From: a virus
IMG/VR virus record: IMGVR_UViG_3300050120_000032
Location: 1-36,047 of that record
Length of the DNA stretch: 36,047 nt
Strand: one strand, 5' to 3'
Shown here: piece after piece, positions 26,976 through 36,012 of the stretch
Layout of the letters: each line of letters begins with the position of its first letter
Numbering within the stretch: position 1 is the first letter of the stretch
Program-made: the position numbers and the translations under genes
The notes under the pieces: generated by a model
Database searches by the model: none
What the model saw: the letters and a program-made list of their open reading frames with translations, nothing else
Told to the model about the DNA's origin: nothing

Positions 26976-28184
26976 ATGGTCGCAGCAGCCGTAGGAGTGG
27001 GCACCGCCGTAGCGGGGATGGCAAGCGCTTCCATGTCCGCAGACGCAGCCAGTGGCGCAGCCAAGGTTCAAGAACAAGCCGCCAAAGACGCGAATCAGGT
27101 TCAGCAGCAGCAGCACGCGCAGAATCAGCAGAACCTGACGCCGTACATGAATGCCGGCAACACCGGCGAGAATGCGCTGCTGTATTACCTCGGGCTTGGT
27201 GGTGGCGCTGGTGGACAATCCGCCCCGCAAATGCTGACCGAACAACAGATCCGCGATCAGCTAACGCCGAAATACACGACGCAAGGGACGGCGGGCGTTC
27301 CGCAGGCTAGCGATTTGAGCGCGGAAGATCAGAAGACATTGGGGCGCGCCAATTCGTATACCTATGGCATCAATCCTGCCACTGGTCAACCCGGTTTCGC
27401 CGCTCAATTCGACAGCAGCGACGGCAATGGTGGCGTGACGTGGTTATCGCCCACGAGCACTCCGAGTGGATCGGCGGGTGGCGTCGATCAGACGGGGCTC
27501 GATGCGGCGGTGCAGGCGCAACTTGCTCAGCAACAGCAGCAACAACAATCCGCCTCGAACGACCCGAAATACGGTTCATTACTCACGCCATATCAAGCCT
27601 ACACGCCATATCAGGCTTACACGCCGTTCACGAGCGCCGATCTACCGACCAATGACGGCTATCAGTTCCGATTGAATCAAGGCACGCAGCAGCTTCAAAA
27701 GTCGGCGGCTGCTGCTGGTGGGTTGAATTCGGGACGTGCGCTACAGGCACTTTCCGACTATTCGCAGAACAGCGCCTCGCAGGAATATAACAACGCTGCG
27801 AACCTGCACAACCAGAATTATCAACTTGGTTTGAGCGCGAACGAAAGCCAGTACAACACGGGTGCGAATGCCTATTACACCGGTCAAACCAACACCTATA
27901 ACAAGCTGGCTGCACTGGCTAGCACCGGTCAGGCCGCAGCATCTTCGATCGCTGGCGTGAACTCCAATTACGCCAATCAGGTAAGCAGCAACTTGAACGC
28001 AGGCGCGAATGCATCGGCGGCAGGAACGGTGGGCGCCGCGAACGCGATCAATACCGGGATTGGCACTTCCACCAACGCACTCAACAGCTATCTCACCAAT
28101 AGCAACGGTATCAACACGTTCGGCGCCGCATTTACGCCGCAAGCGGGTAGTTTGTACCGCGCCTCCAACGGCACATCTTTCTAG
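26976..28184 (+). CDS. ejection (DNA-injection) protein, first of three
   Basis: The 402-residue protein begins with Ala/Gly hydrophobic AAAVGVGTAVAGMASASMSA, has Gln-rich stretches (around residues 190-200) and a long Ala/Asn/Gln-rich helical part YQFRLNQGTQQLQKSAAAAG through GANAYYTGQTNTYNKLAALA. This composition is typical of internal proteins of P22-like heads (gp7 slot) that are ejected into the cell with the DNA. The start at 26976 follows the previous stop by one base. The exact orthologue is not certain. Confidence 0.8.
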   Translation: MVAAAVGVGTAVAGMASASMSADAASGAAKVQEQAAKDANQVQQQQHAQNQQNLTPYMNAGNTGENALLYYLGLGGGAGGQSAPQMLTEQQIRDQLTPKYTTQGTAGVPQASDLSAEDQKTLGRANSYTYGINPATGQPGFAAQFDSSDGNGGVTWLSPTSTPSGSAGGVDQTGLDAAVQAQLAQQQQQQQSASNDPKYGSLLTPYQAYTPYQAYTPFTSADLPTNDGYQFRLNQGTQQLQKSAAAAGGLNSGRALQALSDYSQNSASQEYNNAANLHNQNYQLGLSANESQYNTGANAYYTGQTNTYNKLAALASTGQAAASSIAGVNSNYANQVSSNLNAGANASAAGTVGAANAINTGIGTSTNALNSYLTNSNGINTFGAAFTPQAGSLYRASNGTSF

Positions 28185-28193
28185 GGAATCGAA

Positions 28194-29612
28194 ATGGCTC
28201 AACTTGACACCTCAATCCCCCTGGCCGGAGTCGCGCCAAAGATTGATGACCCGCAAAACGTCTTACTGAAATCGCTGCAATTGCAGTCGGCTCAAGGCCA
28301 ATTGCAGCAGCAGCAAACGCAGATGGGCCAACAGAATCAGTTGGCTGCTCTTGCTCAGGGCGGAACGCTATTTAATTCTGACGGCACGATTAATAAGGCC
28401 GCGCTTGGCTCTGTGGCGAAAATCTCGCCAGATAAGGCTCTGGCGTATGCCTCTGCGGCGAGCCAGCAGGATACCAATGCCAACCAGCAGAAGTTGCAGC
28501 ACTATCAAGTAGCGAAGGCGAGCATTGGTCTGCAAGCTCAACTGCTGCAAGGCGTGCATGACCAGCCAAGTTATGACGCAGCAAAGGCAGAATTTCAGAA
28601 GTCGGGCGGCGATATTTCGCAGCTTCCAACGGCCTATGATCCTACGTTCATTCAATCGGCGTTGAAGCGCACACTTACTCAGCAAGAGCAGTTCGACCAG
28701 AACTATAAGACTGCAACGCTTGGACAAGGCCAGCAGAAGATCGATATCGATAAGCAGAAGGTCGACCATCCTGCGCTCACTCCGCTCGATACACCGTCAG
28801 GATTTGTGGGCTACAACCCGAAAGATAATACGACGGCACCCATTCAAGCACCAGGCGTGCAAACGGCCGCCTCACCTGTCGCCGCCGATCCGGGCGCAAT
28901 ACCATCGGCCACCGCGATGCCGGGCACTGGAAGTGGTTTTTCTGGTCAGCCCGCAGCCGTACCCGGAACTACCAGCGTTCCCGGTCAATTGATGGGTGCT
29001 AAGGGCGTTGCCGCTCAACAAGGGCAGATCAAGCAACGGCAGGCCGGTGTAGCAGCGAAATCTAGTCTCGACGCTACCTCCATTTCGCTCGATAACCTTG
29101 CGAAAACTGCCACTGACGTGATGAATTCGCCTGACTTGGGCAAGATCACTGGCATGGAAGGAATGTTCCCTAATACTCCGGGCGGCAGTGCAGCCGATCT
29201 GAGCGCCAAGATGGGCAGCATCGCGGCTCGTGTCGGCTTTCAAGCCATGCAGGACATGCGCGCGGCGTCCAAGACTGGGGGCGCAGTCGGTAGCGTCTCC
29301 GACTACGAAGAAAAGCTATTCCAGCAGCAGATTGCCTCCCTGGATACGAAGCAATCGCCTGAGCAGATGAAGCAATCGCTTCAGACCATCATCGATCACG
29401 CGGCGCAGGCCAAACAGCGATTGGCTGCGGCATATCAGGCTGATTATGGTCATGGTCAGCCCGCAAACGCTACGGCACAACCGGCTCAATCTGCCGCACC
29501 TCGGCAAGCACCGCCTGCGGCAATCGCGTACCTGAAAGCAAATCCATCGATTGCATCCCGCTTTGATGAGAAATATGGGCAAGGCGCGGCAAGCGCGGTA
29601 TTGGGGCAATAG
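28194..29612 (+). CDS. ejection protein, second of three
   Basis: The 472-residue protein is Gln/Ala-rich with coiled-coil-like LQLQSAQGQLQQQQTQMGQQ at about 28-47, a long low-complexity Pro/Gly linker around 215-275, and a helical end with FQQQIASLDTKQSPEQMKQS. It lies in the slot of P22 gp20. The role in forming a DNA channel across the envelope is inferred from position and composition. Confidence 0.78.
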   Translation: MAQLDTSIPLAGVAPKIDDPQNVLLKSLQLQSAQGQLQQQQTQMGQQNQLAALAQGGTLFNSDGTINKAALGSVAKISPDKALAYASAASQQDTNANQQKLQHYQVAKASIGLQAQLLQGVHDQPSYDAAKAEFQKSGGDISQLPTAYDPTFIQSALKRTLTQQEQFDQNYKTATLGQGQQKIDIDKQKVDHPALTPLDTPSGFVGYNPKDNTTAPIQAPGVQTAASPVAADPGAIPSATAMPGTGSGFSGQPAAVPGTTSVPGQLMGAKGVAAQQGQIKQRQAGVAAKSSLDATSISLDNLAKTATDVMNSPDLGKITGMEGMFPNTPGGSAADLSAKMGSIAARVGFQAMQDMRAASKTGGAVGSVSDYEEKLFQQQIASLDTKQSPEQMKQSLQTIIDHAAQAKQRLAAAYQADYGHGQPANATAQPAQSAAPRQAPPAAIAYLKANPSIASRFDEKYGQGAASAVLGQ

Positions 29613-32135
29613 ATGGCTGACCGTGACGCATTCATCGCCCAGTACACGCCACTGGCGCAGCAGATTGGCAAAGCGCTTGGCGTCGCTCCTGAATCCGTCA
29701 TTGCACAACTTGGGCTGGAAAGCGGGTGGGGGCAGCATGTTGTACCCGGCACAAACAACCTCGGCAATATAAAGGACACGTCTGGTGGCGGTATTCAGGC
29801 GACCGACAATCAAAACGGTAGCGTTGATAAGTACAGAAAATACGCCAGTCCAGAAGAGTTTGGATTGGATTATGTCGATCTGCTGAGTAACAAACGCTAT
29901 GCGGGCGCATTGAATACGGGCAACGATGCCCACGCATTTGCGACAGGCTTGAAGAACGGCGGCTATGCCGAAGACCCTGATTATGTGCGTAAGGTGGCCG
30001 CAACAGCCAATCTCGTTCGTCAATCAGGCAATGTGGGCGACAGGATCGCTGCTGCGATACTACCGTCTGCGGACGCCGCCAAAGCCCCTAATCCATTCGA
30101 TCAATTCGACAATTCGCCTCCGGCAGCACCGAGCACCACACCGCCTGATGGAATGGGTTCAGGCGGCTCCTACCATGTGAATATCAGCGGTCAAGGACCT
30201 GAGCCTACGGCACCCGCATCATCGCCAAACCCGTTCGATCAATTCGATAACGCACCATCTGCGGCGACTCCCGAAGCACCTTCCTTCCTAGATCGCATCG
30301 GGCGGCAGGTAGGCTTAACCGCGCGCGCTGGCATTCAAGGGCTGGCGGCTATCCCGGAAGCGCTGACGAATGCGGCTATCGGCGGCACGAATGCTGTGCT
30401 GAGCACGAACATTCCGAAAGCTGATGTAGGGGCAACGCTTTCCGCCGCTGGCTTGCCAACACCGGGAAATTCGACAGAACGGGTAGCGGGGGATATGGCA
30501 AGCGCATTGGCTGGCACCGGTGGAACGATGGCGCTCGGTAATGCGCTGTCTAAAGCAGCGGGTCCAGTTGTCAGCGGCATTGGTGACATGCTTGCTTCAG
30601 CACCAAAAACGCAGGCTATTTCTACGGCTACAGGTGCTGGTGCTGGCGGGATTACACGCGAGAACGGTGGTAGCGCCAATCAGCAGATGGCCGCTACCTT
30701 GATCGGTAGTGTTGGGCCTTCATTGGCATCGTCGGCGGGTGGCGCTGCGGTGCGCGGCATCCTGCGTGGTGGTGAGGAAGGGCGGCAAAACATGCTCGCC
30801 AATATCGCTTCATTCAAGGATGCAGGCACGACACCCACGATTGGGCAGGCTACACAGAACCGCTTGGCGCAGGGTTTGGAAAGCACGTTGGCGCAGACCC
30901 CAGGCGCTACCGGCATCATGAACCGCGCCGCCAAAGCGCAGACCGGCCAGATTGGCGATACGGTGGATGCGATCACCAACCGCCTCACGCCCAGCCCTGG
31001 CACTGTAGAGGCAGGCGAATCCGTCACGCAGGGATTGCAGGGCTTCAAGGCTGGCGTCAAAGACATTCAGACGAAGCTTTACAACACGCTGGATCAGTTC
31101 ATTCCGAAAGACACGCCGATTTCAGTAGATAGGACGAAGGAGGCTCTCGCTGTGCTGAATTCGGATATTGAAGGTGCGCCCGCGCTGTCGGCCATGTTCA
31201 AGAATTCCAAGATCCAGGGCATCGAGGGAGCGCTAGCATCGGACCTGCAAAGCACTCCCAAGCCGTACGGGTGGCGCCTGTCTGGCGAGGCCGCGAATGC
31301 ACCGCCGACGCTCCCTTACGAATCCATCAAGAAGCTGCGTACGCTGGTGGGCAACGAGATTGACAACACCAATTTCACAAGCGACGTGCCGCGCGACAAG
31401 TGGAAGGCGCTCTACGGTGCATTGTCCGATGACTTAGGCGATGCGGCGGAGAAAGCGGGACCGGAAGCCACATCGGCGTGGAAGTGGGCCAACCAGTTCA
31501 CCAAATCGCAGATGGGGCGCTTGGATGACCTGAGCACGGTTGCCGGTGGCGATACGCCGGAGAAAGTATTCCAGGCGGCGCTATCCGGCTCGACCGATGG
31601 CGATACGCGCCTTGCCCGAGTGGTAAGCGCCATTCCGAAAGAGAACCGCAAGGATCTGGCTGCAGCCGTAATACAGCGCATGGGACGCGCAACGGCTGGC
31701 AATCAGGATGAAACCGGCGCCGCATTCAGCACGAATACGTTTCTGACCAACTGGGCGAAGATGTCGCCCGCCGCGCGCGAGACGTTATTCGGTCGCACTG
31801 GCGATGCTGATTTGCTCGATCAGTTGAGCAACTTGGCTGGCGTCTCGTCCAACATCCGAACAGGGTCGAAATACCTCGCCAATCCGTCAGGATCAGGCGC
31901 AGCACTCGCTCGCAATTCATTGGGGGGTGGTATTGCCGGGGCTTTGGCAACGGGGCATATCGCAACCGGTGGCGCTCTGCTCGCGGCTCCTGTGGGAGCG
32001 AATCTACTGGCGCGGTTTATGACAAGCCCGAATCAGCTTGCTCGTATTGCCAGCAAATCATCCCTATCCACAGGCGCGGCACCAGCGGCAATGAACTCGC
32101 TGGCGTCGTACCTGAACCGGCATCATCGGCCATGA
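29613..32135 (+). CDS. ejection protein with N-terminal muramidase
   Basis: The 840-residue protein starts with a FlgJ-like glucosaminidase/lysozyme domain of about 145 residues: SVIAQLGLESGWGQHVVPGT with the catalytic Glu at 36, NLGNIK, YRKYASPEEFGLDYV and YRKVAATANLV-type ending YVRKVAATANLV. Then a linker carries two NPFDQFDN motifs (residues 160 and 206), followed by a long Ala/Gly-rich part and a helical C-terminus to residue 840. It would open peptidoglycan during DNA entry, like gp16-slot proteins. It starts right after the previous stop. Confidence 0.85.
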   Translation: MADRDAFIAQYTPLAQQIGKALGVAPESVIAQLGLESGWGQHVVPGTNNLGNIKDTSGGGIQATDNQNGSVDKYRKYASPEEFGLDYVDLLSNKRYAGALNTGNDAHAFATGLKNGGYAEDPDYVRKVAATANLVRQSGNVGDRIAAAILPSADAAKAPNPFDQFDNSPPAAPSTTPPDGMGSGGSYHVNISGQGPEPTAPASSPNPFDQFDNAPSAATPEAPSFLDRIGRQVGLTARAGIQGLAAIPEALTNAAIGGTNAVLSTNIPKADVGATLSAAGLPTPGNSTERVAGDMASALAGTGGTMALGNALSKAAGPVVSGIGDMLASAPKTQAISTATGAGAGGITRENGGSANQQMAATLIGSVGPSLASSAGGAAVRGILRGGEEGRQNMLANIASFKDAGTTPTIGQATQNRLAQGLESTLAQTPGATGIMNRAAKAQTGQIGDTVDAITNRLTPSPGTVEAGESVTQGLQGFKAGVKDIQTKLYNTLDQFIPKDTPISVDRTKEALAVLNSDIEGAPALSAMFKNSKIQGIEGALASDLQSTPKPYGWRLSGEAANAPPTLPYESIKKLRTLVGNEIDNTNFTSDVPRDKWKALYGALSDDLGDAAEKAGPEATSAWKWANQFTKSQMGRLDDLSTVAGGDTPEKVFQAALSGSTDGDTRLARVVSAIPKENRKDLAAAVIQRMGRATAGNQDETGAAFSTNTFLTNWAKMSPAARETLFGRTGDADLLDQLSNLAGVSSNIRTGSKYLANPSGSGAALARNSLGGGIAGALATGHIATGGALLAAPVGANLLARFMTSPNQLARIASKSSLSTGAAPAAMNSLASYLNRHHRP

Positions 32136-32275
32136 AACATGAAATAAATGACCGCCATAAGGGCCGCGATAAAGATCACTGGGCCTATGAAGAATCCGCC
32201 AAACAGGGAAAATCCGTCAAAGAAATGTTCATCCGTATCTTCGGGCCGTTTATTCGGATTAATCAATCCACTCAT
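32123..32275 (-). CDS. small membrane protein, reverse-oriented between ejection and fibre genes
   Basis: The 50-residue ORF (MSGLINPNKRPEDTDEHFFD then SLFGGFFIGPVIFIAALMAV) has a soluble acidic N-terminus and one strong membrane helix at about 27-46. A TGGAGCG ribosome site precedes the ATG. It overlaps the end of the ejection gene by 13 bases and is read against all surrounding late genes. It looks like a moron-type gene with its own expression; the function is unknown. Confidence 0.55.
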   Translation of the reverse strand: MSGLINPNKRPEDTDEHFFDGFSLFGGFFIGPVIFIAALMAVIYFMFHGR

Positions 32276-32306
32276 GTTCGACGCTCCATTTAATTGAGAA
32301 ATAACC

Positions 32307-33725
32307 ATGCCAGCATCTTACGTCAGTGCACGATTTAGCGCGCTAGATAATAGCGGTAACCCCGCTGTTGGCTATCAGCTATTCACGTACGCCAACACCA
32401 CGACGACGCCCAAGCCGACCTATCAGGACGGAGCCGGGGCGACGTTGAACACCAATCCGATCATCCTGGATGGACGCGGCGAGGCGGTGATATTCCTGGA
32501 TGAGGCACAGGTTTACACCTTCGTGCTCAAAACCTCGACCGGTGCGGTAATCTGGTCACAGGACAGCATCCAAGCGACAGGAGGCGGCGGAAGCGGCGGA
32601 TCCGGTTTGCAGATCTTCGCCAATGCGCCGCCGACCGATCAGGGGCCGATCTATGTCACAAGCCAAGGTCCAGAGGAATTCGGGGCAACGGCTTACGAAT
32701 CGCTCTATTCCACGGGCTATAAAGGTGGCCCGTGGGGATTTAAAAACAAGATGCGCAACGGGGGGTTCACAATCGCCCAGCGCGGCACATCGTTTGTCCA
32801 AGCCACACCCACCACTGGGGTTTTCACCCTCGACAACGTAAAACTGTTTGTCGGAAGCAACGCGAAATTCACGGTGGCTCAGGGTCAGGATTTGCCAAAT
32901 ACCCAGGAGGGTGCGCTGGGCGTCAATTATCTGAGCATCGTGTCAAACGCCGCTGTAGCACCAGCATCCACCGATAAGAACAAGTTTTCAATGGCAATCG
33001 AAGGCTTCGACGCGGCGCAGTTCGGCATGGGTTCATCACTCGTCAAAAGCATTCCTGTGTCATTTCGCGTATGGGCAACGGTTGCAGGCAGTTATTGCGC
33101 TTCAATCACGAATGACACGGCAACCCGATCTTATGTATTCAATTTCACCGTTACCACTCCCTCAACGTGGCAGCGGATCGTTGTTTATGTGCCGATTGAT
33201 ACGTTGTTAGGGACCAACTGGAAGAAAAATAACAACGCCGGATTGGTATTCAACGTTGATTTGGGGTCAGGGACCAACTTTGAGACCGCCAGCCCATTGA
33301 CGTGGCAGGCCAGTCACTTCCTGCGTACGAGCGGTTCCGTTCGTCTGTGCGCCACGAACAATGCAGAATTTCGGTGCACGCAGGTTCAGATCGAAGAGGG
33401 GGTTCAAGCAACGCCGTTTGAGGCCAGGCCGGTTAGCGCTGAACTAGTTTTGTGCCAACGCTATACCCAATATATTCAATGGTCTGCTCGTACAACATCC
33501 CCGACCGGCGGCGTCACGTATTGGTGGCCGATATCTTGGCCGAGTATGCGGACTACGCCAGCACTAACGTCTATCAGCCGAGGCACAGCAGCAAATTTGG
33601 CTACGGTATCTGTAGTACCCAACACTAGTAAAAATGGGGTAGCCTCGCTAGTTTCCAGCGGAGGTGCCGATATTTACGTACAGGACGAGACCGACTTACT
33701 CGATTCGGAAATGACCTATGTATAA
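32307..33725 (+). CDS. tail fibre/spike protein
   Basis: The 472-residue protein starts with a head-binding-like beta domain (SARFSALDNSGNPAVGYQLF, GRGEAVIFLDEAQVYTFVLK), then a Gly/Ser linker GGGGSGGSG at about 92-100. The following KNKMRNGGFTIAQRGTSF and VQIEEGVQATPFEARP are familiar from fibre modules with a carbohydrate-binding-type beta sandwich ending in ELVLCQRY. The C-terminus after residue 390 is variable. It probably decides host range. No depolymerase motif is visible. Confidence 0.85.
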   Translation: MPASYVSARFSALDNSGNPAVGYQLFTYANTTTTPKPTYQDGAGATLNTNPIILDGRGEAVIFLDEAQVYTFVLKTSTGAVIWSQDSIQATGGGGSGGSGLQIFANAPPTDQGPIYVTSQGPEEFGATAYESLYSTGYKGGPWGFKNKMRNGGFTIAQRGTSFVQATPTTGVFTLDNVKLFVGSNAKFTVAQGQDLPNTQEGALGVNYLSIVSNAAVAPASTDKNKFSMAIEGFDAAQFGMGSSLVKSIPVSFRVWATVAGSYCASITNDTATRSYVFNFTVTTPSTWQRIVVYVPIDTLLGTNWKKNNNAGLVFNVDLGSGTNFETASPLTWQASHFLRTSGSVRLCATNNAEFRCTQVQIEEGVQATPFEARPVSAELVLCQRYTQYIQWSARTTSPTGGVTYWWPISWPSMRTTPALTSISRGTAANLATVSVVPNTSKNGVASLVSSGGADIYVQDETDLLDSEMTYV

Positions 33726-34104
33726 GCTCACCGACGATCCAGCATGGGTCGTAAATCTCGACACGCAGACCCGCATCCCTAACTGGAATTGGATGTGGGC
33801 TGATTACGAGGCATGGCTCGCGGCCGGGAATACGACGCAGCCAATCGATCCGCCTCCGCCCGCGCCCGTCCCGCAAAGCGTCACGCGATATCAGGCCCGC
33901 GTTGCTTTGCTCAACGCCGGTTTGCTCGACACGGTGAATGCCTATTTCGCCGCGCTCCCCGCAACGGATCTCGGGCAGCTTGCGTGGAATGAAGCTCCCA
34001 CCGTCTTGCGATCGAACACCGCGCTGGAAGCGGCTGCGGAGTCGCTCGGGCTCACCTCCGCGCAAGTGGACCAACTCTTTATCGCAGCTTCGCAGGTTAC
34101 GTGA
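33718..34104 (+). CDS. tail fibre-associated / assembly protein
   Basis: The 128-residue protein begins MYKLTDDPAWVVNLDTQTRI and NYEAWLAAGNT-like sequence (DYEAWLAAGNTTQPIDPPPP) followed by a helical TRYQARVALLNAGLLDTVNA and a terminal LTSAQVDQLFIAASQV. This is a common partner of phage fibres, probably a chaperone or a fibre tip piece. It overlaps the fibre end by 8 bases. Confidence 0.75.
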   Translation: MYKLTDDPAWVVNLDTQTRIPNWNWMWADYEAWLAAGNTTQPIDPPPPAPVPQSVTRYQARVALLNAGLLDTVNAYFAALPATDLGQLAWNEAPTVLRSNTALEAAAESLGLTSAQVDQLFIAASQVT

Positions 34105-34126
34105 TGCTGACGACACTCCAACAGCC

Positions 34127-34148
34127 AGCCGCCTAGAGCGGCTTTTTT
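34127..34148 (+). terminator. intrinsic terminator after the tail genes
   Basis: AGCCGC-CTAGA-GCGGCT forms a perfect 6-bp stem followed by TTTTT. It stands between the fibre-associated gene and the lysis genes and could reduce read-through into the lysis cassette. Confidence 0.8.
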
Positions 34149-34169
34149 AACGCCCAAAAGTTGCCTCCA

Positions 34170-34502
34170 ATGACAGATCAAACCGCAGTAGTCACAGCTA
34201 TCCAGGGGCTGAAAGATGATCTTGACGCACGCCACGGAGAAAACGTCACACGTCACGCGATTACCGATCTTAAAGTCGACGAAGCCATCCGCCGCATCGA
34301 TGATCTGCATAAGGGCTTCCCGGCAGGCGATTGGGATGGTCATCGTCGATATCACGAGGCCATCATCAAGCAGGCCGAGGATCGAGCGAAGTTCTATCAA
34401 GAGTTGTGCGTAGAACTGGCGACGAAGGGATTGTGGGCAGTGCTGGCACTGCTGGCTACCGCTGTTGGCTTTTACATCAAATCCAAACTGTCATCATCAT
34501 GA
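34170..34502 (+). CDS. membrane protein at the start of the lysis cassette (holin accessory?)
   Basis: The 110-residue protein is helical and charged for the first 85 residues (LKVDEAIRRIDDLHKGFPAG) and ends in one membrane helix, LWAVLALLATAVGFYIKSKL. ATG 34170 is preferred to the in-frame TTG at 34161. Its stop overlaps the holin ATG. It could be a second holin or antiholin; only topology and context support this. Confidence 0.7.
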   Translation: MTDQTAVVTAIQGLKDDLDARHGENVTRHAITDLKVDEAIRRIDDLHKGFPAGDWDGHRRYHEAIIKQAEDRAKFYQELCVELATKGLWAVLALLATAVGFYIKSKLSSS

Positions 34503-34720
34503 GCCTGCGCGAACACCTCATCGACGACTGGCGCACGGCGCACCGGCTCTATTCAGTGCGAGCCATGGCGGCCATCGTGATCGTATCGGTAGCCGAGTGC
34601 CTTGTTTCCATTTATCAGCCGCACACGCCGGTCGAAGCAGTCGCGTGCGGCCTGCTCACTGCCGTGCTGGGTATCGTGGGCATCGTGCTGCGCGTAACCA
34701 AACAAGCTCCCCATGGTTGA
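34499..34720 (+). CDS. putative holin
   Basis: The 73-residue protein begins MSLREHLIDDWRTAHRLYSV and has two hydrophobic segments at about 23-38 and 47-65. The N-terminal DDWRTAHRLYSVR pattern resembles small phage holins of the DUF7940 type. It would form the inner-membrane lesion that triggers lysis. Position between the membrane protein and the endolysin (8-base overlap) supports this. Confidence 0.8.
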   Translation: MSLREHLIDDWRTAHRLYSVRAMAAIVIVSVAECLVSIYQPHTPVEAVACGLLTAVLGIVGIVLRVTKQAPHG

Positions 34721-35204
34721 TCCCGTCCTTAAGCGTCGCTTGATTGCGGTATCCGCAGCGGGGGCTATCGCCATCGCATCCGTCATGGGATCATGGTTCG
34801 AGGGGCGGCGGTATGTGCCCTACAGGGACACAGGCAACGTAATAACCGTCTGCGATGGGCATACAGGGCCTGACATCGTTCTGAACCACCGCTATACGGA
34901 CGCTGAATGCGATGCGCTGCATATCAGCGATTTGCACATTGCCGATGCGGCTGTAACTCGCTACGTCGAAGTGCCTTTGAACGACTGGCAACGGGCTGCA
35001 TTGATCGACTTCACTTTCAACGTGGGTGCCGGAAAACTGCGCTCGTCCACACTGCTCAAGAAAACGAACGCAGGCGACTACGCCGGTATGTGTGCCGAAT
35101 ATTTCAAGTGGGATAAGGCCAGAAATCGCCACGGCGTCAGGGTCGTTCTTCCAGGGTTAGCTAAGCGTGCAGACGCGAGGGAATGGTCATGCTCTTATCA
35201 CTAG
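34713..35204 (+). CDS. SAR endolysin, GH24 lysozyme
   Basis: The 163-residue lysozyme has the T4-type catalytic triad E30, D39 and T45 in EGRRYVPYRDTGNVITVCDG, and a later WQRAALIDFTFNVGAGKL. The N-terminal segment (residues 9-27) is rich in Ala, Ile, Gly and Ser, weakly hydrophobic, as in signal-anchor-release endolysins that are exported by Sec and freed when the membrane is depolarised. It cleaves peptidoglycan glycan strands. Confidence 0.93.
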   Translation: MVDPVLKRRLIAVSAAGAIAIASVMGSWFEGRRYVPYRDTGNVITVCDGHTGPDIVLNHRYTDAECDALHISDLHIADAAVTRYVEVPLNDWQRAALIDFTFNVGAGKLRSSTLLKKTNAGDYAGMCAEYFKWDKARNRHGVRVVLPGLAKRADAREWSCSYH

Positions 35205-35773
35205 GCGCAAAGATAGCAACAGGGCTCGGTGTGCTCCTGCTGGCGTGGGGCTCGCTCATGCTATGGGGCCACCACAAGTACGACGCGGGAATCGAGTACG
35301 AGAAGGGCATCGCTGCCATCGAGCAGCACAAGATCGAATTGACAATGCAAAGGAAGGTGGATGATGCAAACGCTAAATTTAACGCCGCTCGATTGGCTAC
35401 GACGGCTGCTGAAACGGCCAAAGACGCCGCGCTGGCAACCCAGGCAGCGCGATTGGCCGATGCAAAAACGAACGTCGCTGGCCTCAATGGCGATGTTGCT
35501 CGGCTTAACGGCCTGCTCCAACATTACGCCGACAACGCCGCATCTGCCCCAAGCCCCCGCCCCGTTGACAGCCAAGCACCCAAGTGGCGCCGCCTATTTG
35601 GCGAGTGTGTCGGACGAGTTGCCGCGCTCACAGATAGCCTTGGACGACTCAGCGCAAGCTATCACGGCAGCGAGGTCCGATTTAGCCAGGTGGCAGGCGA
35701 CGCTGCAAAGGGGCTTGACGAAATTAACGGGTGGCAAGGATACGCCTTAGCGCTACAGGCGGGATCTAAGTAG
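35189..35773 (+). CDS. i-spanin (Rz)
   Basis: The 194-residue protein has an N-terminal membrane anchor (residues 8-26) and a long periplasmic coiled coil from about 45 to 110 rich in Ala, Lys and Asp. With Rz1 it links and fuses inner and outer membranes at the last step of lysis. ATG 35189 is chosen because a GAGGG site sits 7 bases before it, while the ATG at 35183 has the site too close. It completely contains the Rz1 gene. Confidence 0.85.
   Translation: MLLSLGAKIATGLGVLLLAWGSLMLWGHHKYDAGIEYEKGIAAIEQHKIELTMQRKVDDANAKFNAARLATTAAETAKDAALATQAARLADAKTNVAGLNGDVARLNGLLQHYADNAASAPSPRPVDSQAPKWRRLFGECVGRVAALTDSLGRLSASYHGSEVRFSQVAGDAAKGLDEINGWQGYALALQAGSK
35460..35750 (+). CDS. o-spanin lipoprotein (Rz1), embedded in Rz
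   Basis: The 96-residue protein is read in another frame inside Rz. It starts MQKRTSLASMAMLLGLTAC, with basic residues, a hydrophobic core and a lipobox ending at C19, and continues with a Pro-rich stretch (TPTTPHLPQAPAPL) typical of Rz1. Full embedding in Rz is a known arrangement. A longer frame upstream adds an Arg-rich extension lacking a signal peptide. Confidence 0.85.
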   Translation: MQKRTSLASMAMLLGLTACSNITPTTPHLPQAPAPLTAKHPSGAAYLASVSDELPRSQIALDDSAQAITAARSDLARWQATLQRGLTKLTGGKDTP

Positions 35774-35848
35774 GGGTGCTGGGCACTCAAGAAGTAGGCA
35801 AAAACCGCGGGGGATTTTATTGACGGAATGGGGGCGATTGGAGCGTCC

Positions 35849-35975
35849 GACGCGCCCGCTGCGGACCCAAGACCCGCGCCATTGCTCTATGACAGCACCT
35901 TTCGCCTTGAGCGCACCCCCGACTGTTAATCCGCAGGTCGCTGGTTCGAGCCCAGCTCGGGGAGCCAAAGAAATC
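35849..35975. repeat. attachment-site direct repeat, right copy
   Basis: This 127-bp copy is identical to 1-127. It is preceded by a 75-bp stretch without a gene after the Rz stop and followed by unique sequence with a terminator, so this copy has the true attR structure: phage sequence, tRNA 3' half, host sequence. Confidence 0.92.
35921..35967 (+). tRNA. tRNA-Asn(GTT) 3' half, right copy (partial)
   Basis: Identical to the half at 73-119, with anticodon loop, T arm, acceptor strand and CCA, but no D arm or 5' strand. In a standard prophage the intact tRNA would be restored at the left junction; neither end of this window shows one. Confidence 0.75.
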
Positions 35976-35983
35976 AATCACTT

Positions 35984-36012
35984 AGCCCAACTTTTGCGAG
36001 TTGGGCTTTTTG
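35984..36012 (+). terminator. host terminator downstream of the tRNA
   Basis: AGCCCAAC and GTTGGGCT form a perfect 8-bp stem with an 8-base loop, followed by TTTT. It is placed 16 bases after the CCA and is probably the native terminator of the tRNA-Asn gene before integration. Confidence 0.85.

Noticed and set aside
29316-30023. 235-residue minus-strand ORF across ejection genes
   Set aside because: Cys/Arg-rich antisense translation of two well-supported genes.
35183-35361. Diversity-generating retroelement or reverse transcriptase linked to the fibre
   Set aside because: No reverse transcriptase gene and no template/variable repeat near the fibre gene was found.
35753-35977. Minus-strand ORF with APRAGLEPATCG
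   Set aside because: This phrase is the well-known translation of the strand opposite a tRNA 3' half; the ORF is a shadow of the att repeat.
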